Below the pieces are notes generated by a model. That model saw only the letters and a list, made by a program, of their open reading frames with translations, had not been told where the DNA came from and searched no databases. Shown here one piece after another: positions 45,158 to 47,944 of a stretch of 47,944 nt of DNA; the stretch's first letter is position 1, and every line of letters begins with the position of its first letter. A program made the position numbers and the translations under genes. Location of the stretch: positions 1-47,944 of the forward strand of contig CALMLW010000256.1 in NCBI GenBank assembly GCA_937868015.1. Reading direction: 5' to 3'. The stretch is from an uncultured Synergistaceae bacterium. Lineage in GTDB: Bacteria; Synergistota; Synergistia; Synergistales; Aminiphilaceae.

Positions 45158-46762
45158 CTACACGGGGGGCAACCCCAGCTCCCGGAGAAAGGCGTTGTGC
45201 CGCTCCCGGGCCTCCTCGATCTTTTGCGTCACCCCCACCAGTTCGGCGTTAACCGCCCGAAGATCGATTTGGTCCTCCGCCTCCTGGGTGCTGATGTAGC
45301 GCGTGATGTTCAGATTGTAGCCGTTCTCCTCGATCTCCTTCATCGACACCCGGCGGGCGTAGCGTTCCTCTTCCCGGCGGTGTTGGTAGGTGTCGAGAAT
45401 TTTTTCGATATGCTCCGGCGTCAGGACATTCTGGCGCTTGCCCTTCTCGAAGTGGTCGGCGGCGTTGATGAAAAGCACGTCGTCGGGCTTCTTGCATTTT
45501 TTTAGCACGAGGACGCAAACCGGAATGCTCGTGGAGAAGAAAAGGTTGGCGGGGAGGCCGATGACCGTGTCGATGTGGCCGTCCTGGAGCAGCTTCGTGC
45601 GGATGCGTTCCTCGGCGCCGCCCCGGAAGAGCACCCCGTGGGGCAGAATGATGGCCATGACCCCTTCCGGCTTCAGGTAGTGGAAACCGTGCAGCAGAAA
45701 GGCGAAGTCCGCGGCGGATTTGGGCGCAAGACCGTGGTTCTTGAACCGCATGTCGTCGCCCAGGGCCTCGGTGGGCTCCCATCGGTAGCTGAACGGCGGA
45801 TTGGCCACCACCGCATCGAACTTCGGCATCTTGGCCGGATTTGTCTCCCGGAGCGCATCCCAGTCGTTGGTGAGGGTGTCGCCGTGGTAGATCTGGAACT
45901 CCGAATCCTTCACTCCGTGGAGCAGCATGTTCATGCGCGCCAGGTTGTACGTGGTGATGTTCTTCTCCTGGCCGTAGATCTTGCCGATGCCCATTGTCCC
46001 CATGCGGCGGCGGACGTTGAGCAGCAGGGAACCGGAGCCGCAGGCGAAGTCGAAGACGCTTTCGAGGTTTTTGCGCCGACCGGTGGCCGGTTCCTGGCTG
46101 TCCAGCGTGACGATGCCGGAGAGGATGCTGGAAATCTGCTGCGGCGTGTAGAACTCCCCCGCCTTCTTCCCCGAACCGGCGGCGAACTGGCCGATGAGGT
46201 ACTCGTAGGCGTCCCCCAGGGTGTCGCTGTCGGCGGAAAACTGCGCCAGCCCCTCGGCGATCTCTCCGATGATGGTGCAGAGCTTGGCGTTGCGGGCCAC
46301 GTAGTCCTTTCCCAGCTTCTCCGAATTCAGGTTGATCTCCGAGAACAGACCGGCGAAGGTGCTGTCGAAGGATTCGTTCTCGATGTAGGAGAACCCCTTT
46401 TCCAGGGTGTGCAGCAACTCCCCGTTCTGGATCCGGGCCATCTCGGCGATGCTCCCCCAGAGGTACTCCGGCTTGATCACGTAGTGTGCCTTGCGGCGCA
46501 TCTGTTTTTCAAACTCGTCGACATCGCCGGGGTTTTGGTCGTACCACACCGCCAAGGGGGGGCGACGGTCGCCTGGCGGCAGCTTCGGATAATCGGACAT
46601 GAGCTCCTTCTGCGCCGCCCCGTCGTAGTTGTCCGACAGATAGCGCAAGAAAAGGAAGGAGAGCATGTAGTCCCGGAAGTCGTCCGCGTTCATGGCGCCG
46701 CGCAGTTGGTCGGCGATGGCCCAGAGGGTGGCGCCCAGTTTCCTTTTGTCTTGCTCGATCAT
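45158..46762 (-). CDS. hsdM: Type I restriction-modification system methyltransferase subunit
   Basis: A 534-residue N6-adenine DNA methyltransferase subunit. The N-terminal helical domain (LGATLWAIADQLRGAMNADD, then FRDYMLSFLFLRYLSDNYDG) is followed by the catalytic domain with AGEFYTPQQISSIL, SAM-binding motif I (SVFDFACGSGSLLLNV), YGQEKNITTYNLARMNMLLH, and the NPPF motif in FDAVVANPPFSYRW. The C-terminal helices (AVNAELVGVTQKIEEARERH) pack against HsdS. The ATG at 46762 overlaps the rhuM stop by 4 nt and has AAGGAGG 7 nt upstream. In the operon hsdS and rhuM precede it; hsdR is not in the window. Base use is close to its neighbours, though A/T is slightly higher. Confidence 0.96.
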   Translation of the reverse strand: MIEQDKRKLGATLWAIADQLRGAMNADDFRDYMLSFLFLRYLSDNYDGAAQKELMSDYPKLPPGDRRPPLAVWYDQNPGDVDEFEKQMRRKAHYVIKPEYLWGSIAEMARIQNGELLHTLEKGFSYIENESFDSTFAGLFSEINLNSEKLGKDYVARNAKLCTIIGEIAEGLAQFSADSDTLGDAYEYLIGQFAAGSGKKAGEFYTPQQISSILSGIVTLDSQEPATGRRKNLESVFDFACGSGSLLLNVRRRMGTMGIGKIYGQEKNITTYNLARMNMLLHGVKDSEFQIYHGDTLTNDWDALRETNPAKMPKFDAVVANPPFSYRWEPTEALGDDMRFKNHGLAPKSAADFAFLLHGFHYLKPEGVMAIILPHGVLFRGGAEERIRTKLLQDGHIDTVIGLPANLFFSTSIPVCVLVLKKCKKPDDVLFINAADHFEKGKRQNVLTPEHIEKILDTYQHRREEERYARRVSMKEIEENGYNLNITRYISTQEAEDQIDLRAVNAELVGVTQKIEEARERHNAFLRELGLPPV

Positions 46763-47775
46763 GATTCCGCCTCCTTGCGATCCTTTATTCTGTGTTCCAG
46801 CGCTTTCAGCTCCGCCTCGTCCTGGGCGTCCGCCTCCTGGGCTTCTTGGGTTTTGCGGCGTTGCTCGTAGTCCAGAAACAGGGGGGTGACGTGCGACTCC
46901 ACGCGGGCATGGCTCACCGATCCCGCCCCCGCCAACAGGGGAAAGCCGTTGGCCACGATGATCTGCGCCACGTTCTCGCGCCAGAAGGCCATGGTGGTCA
47001 CCGTCTGCCGCTTGGCCCGCAGTTCGGCGGTTTCGAGAAAGATCACCACCAGACGGTTGAGCGTGTCGATTTCCTCCTCGGTGAGGTAGTTTTTGGCCAC
47101 CAGAATGTCGTGCCTGCGCACCCGATGGCCCGTCCAGGCCCTCAGGCCGAAATGGGGATCCGCAGGGTTTGCGCGGTGGAGGACCATTTCGGCGGCGGTG
47201 CACTGGGTGACGGCATACAGCAGCATGTTCTGCACGGCGGCGAAAAACGTCTGGGTGGCCTGATCGGTCTTGTCGTAATCGGCGGCCAGGGCAAAGAGAT
47301 CGCGCACCTTTTGATAGAAGCGCTTCTCCGAGGCGCGTATATCGCGGATGCGGGCCAACATCTCGTCGAAATAGTCCGGGCGACCGTCGGGGTTCTTCAG
47401 CCGCTCGTCGTCCATGACGAAGCCCTTGCGCAGATACTCCGCCAGCACGGTGCTGGCCCAGCGGCGGAACTGCACGCCGCGCGGCGAGCGCACCCGGTAC
47501 CCCACGGCGAGAATGGCGTCAAGGTTGTAGAGCGTGACCGAGCGGCGCACCTCGCGCCCGCCCTCGGTTTGAACTACCGAGGATTCCTCGGCAGTTGCCG
47601 CGCGTTGCAGTTCGCCGTCGGCGTAGATGTTTTTCAGATGCAGGCCGATAGTGTCCGGCGAGACATCGAACAATTCGGCCATTTGCCGCTGGCTGAGCCA
47701 CACCGTGCCCCGATGGGCCCGCAACTGCACGTGGGCGTGGCCGTCTTCGCTGGTGTAGAGGATGAGCTGCGTCAT
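46759..47775 (-). CDS. rhuM: RhuM-family protein in a restriction-modification operon
   Basis: A 338-residue soluble protein of the Virulence_RhuM family, named after a Salmonella pathogenicity-island gene. Seen: VWLSQRQMAELFDVSPDTIG (a helix-turn-helix-like start), SVTLYNLDAILAVGYRVRSP, GVQFRRWASTVLAEYLRKGF, FAAVQNMLLYAVTQCTAAEM and LVAKNYLTEEEIDTLNRLVV. The C-terminus is charged and helical. The ATG overlaps the hsdS stop and the stop overlaps the hsdM start, each by 4 nt. RhuM genes are often found in type I RM operons, but their role is not settled. The N-terminal region suggests DNA binding. Confidence 0.92.
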   Translation of the reverse strand: MTQLILYTSEDGHAHVQLRAHRGTVWLSQRQMAELFDVSPDTIGLHLKNIYADGELQRAATAEESSVVQTEGGREVRRSVTLYNLDAILAVGYRVRSPRGVQFRRWASTVLAEYLRKGFVMDDERLKNPDGRPDYFDEMLARIRDIRASEKRFYQKVRDLFALAADYDKTDQATQTFFAAVQNMLLYAVTQCTAAEMVLHRANPADPHFGLRAWTGHRVRRHDILVAKNYLTEEEIDTLNRLVVIFLETAELRAKRQTVTTMAFWRENVAQIIVANGFPLLAGAGSVSHARVESHVTPLFLDYEQRRKTQEAQEADAQDEAELKALEHRIKDRKEAES

Positions 47776-47944
47776 GCGGGGACCTCGTCCGACACCGGGA
47801 AAAGCTGCTGCATCAGGCCCTTTTTGTGGGTCTTGAGGGCGTCGAGTTTCTGGGTCTCCAAGGCGATGAGGTCGTCGAGGGAGGAGAGGCAGTCGGCGAT
47901 TTTTTGTTGTTCGGCAATAGCAGGGGGAACTGGAACGGGCAATG
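47772..47944 (-). CDS. hsdS: Type I restriction enzyme specificity subunit, C-terminal end (partial)
   Basis: The window ends within this gene. The last 57 codons read PVPPAIAEQQKIADCLSSLD, then DLIALETQKLDALKTHKKGL and MQQLFP before the stop. This is the classic end of HsdS: the PxxxEQQxIAxxLxxLD helix of the second conserved region and the KxGLMQQLFP tail. The target-recognition domains lie outside the window. The stop overlaps the rhuM start by 4 nt (ATGA). Confidence 0.93.
   Translation of the reverse strand, partial: LPVPVPPAIAEQQKIADCLSSLDDLIALETQKLDALKTHKKGLMQQLFPVSDEVPA

Overview
The window is about 48 kb of GC-rich bacterial DNA, with coding regions roughly two-thirds G+C. It most likely comes from a Synergistota bacterium. 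The strongest clue is the C-terminus of the surface protein at 5563-8076: a PT-rich linker, a Gly run followed by Cys, one hydrophobic helix and a basic end, which is how the Synerg-CTERM sorting signal looks. A diderm envelope fits the RND efflux pair, the Cache chemoreceptor, the periplasmic propeller sensor and the NlpD-like protein. GatCAB is present, as expected for bacteria that make Gln-tRNA and/or Asn-tRNA by transamidation. I saw no rRNA, tRNA or CRISPR array. The species cannot be named from the sequence alone.

Layout. 0.1-4.5 kb (+): an RND efflux operon (membrane fusion protein and permease, no outer-membrane channel). 4.7-8.6 kb (-): a surface-protein locus with a truncated anchored protein, a decayed IS1634-type transposase and a large CLCA-like metalloprotease/VWA protein. 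The leader of the large gene contains a palindrome and a fragment resembling half of a glycine riboswitch. 8.6-12.3 kb: a gamma-glutamyltransferase in an operon with a TauE/SafE permease, and a second TauE/SafE permease transcribed divergently. 12.8-16.8 kb (-): an orphan peptide-type ABC binding protein and a CPA1 Na+/H+ antiporter with a long cytoplasmic tail. 16.9-29.3 kb (-): a housekeeping stretch with a HAD phosphatase, gatB, gatA, gatC, a DMT exporter, ligA, lysS, a dus-type tRNA-dihydrouridine synthase, a secreted 5'-nucleotidase and coaX. 29.4-30.4 kb (+): a LysM/LytM protein whose zinc ligands are gone. 30.4-33.8 kb (-): miaB-comEA-comEC. 33.8-40.5 kb (-): a three-gene signalling operon. 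41-44.2 kb: rarD (+) and a methyl-accepting chemotaxis protein (-). 44.3-47.9 kb: an accessory end with an Rpn-family remnant, an ASCH-domain protein and a type I restriction-modification operon (hsdS partial, rhuM, hsdM) running off the right edge.

How the genes work together. The most unusual unit is the signalling operon. A small exported protein of unknown family precedes a propeller-type hybrid kinase (14 beta-propeller repeats, Y_Y_Y, TM, HisKA, HATPase, REC, Hpt). The kinase overlaps by 4 nt a protein that itself carries REC, a NarL-type kinase core, a second REC and a LuxR-type DNA-binding domain. Together these could form a complete multi-step phosphorelay from periplasm to promoter in three coupled genes. 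The CLCA-like surface protein is the second candidate for new biology. The type I RM operon couples hsdS, rhuM and hsdM by successive 4-nt start/stop overlaps, with an ASCH gene downstream, which suggests a linked function for these accessory proteins.
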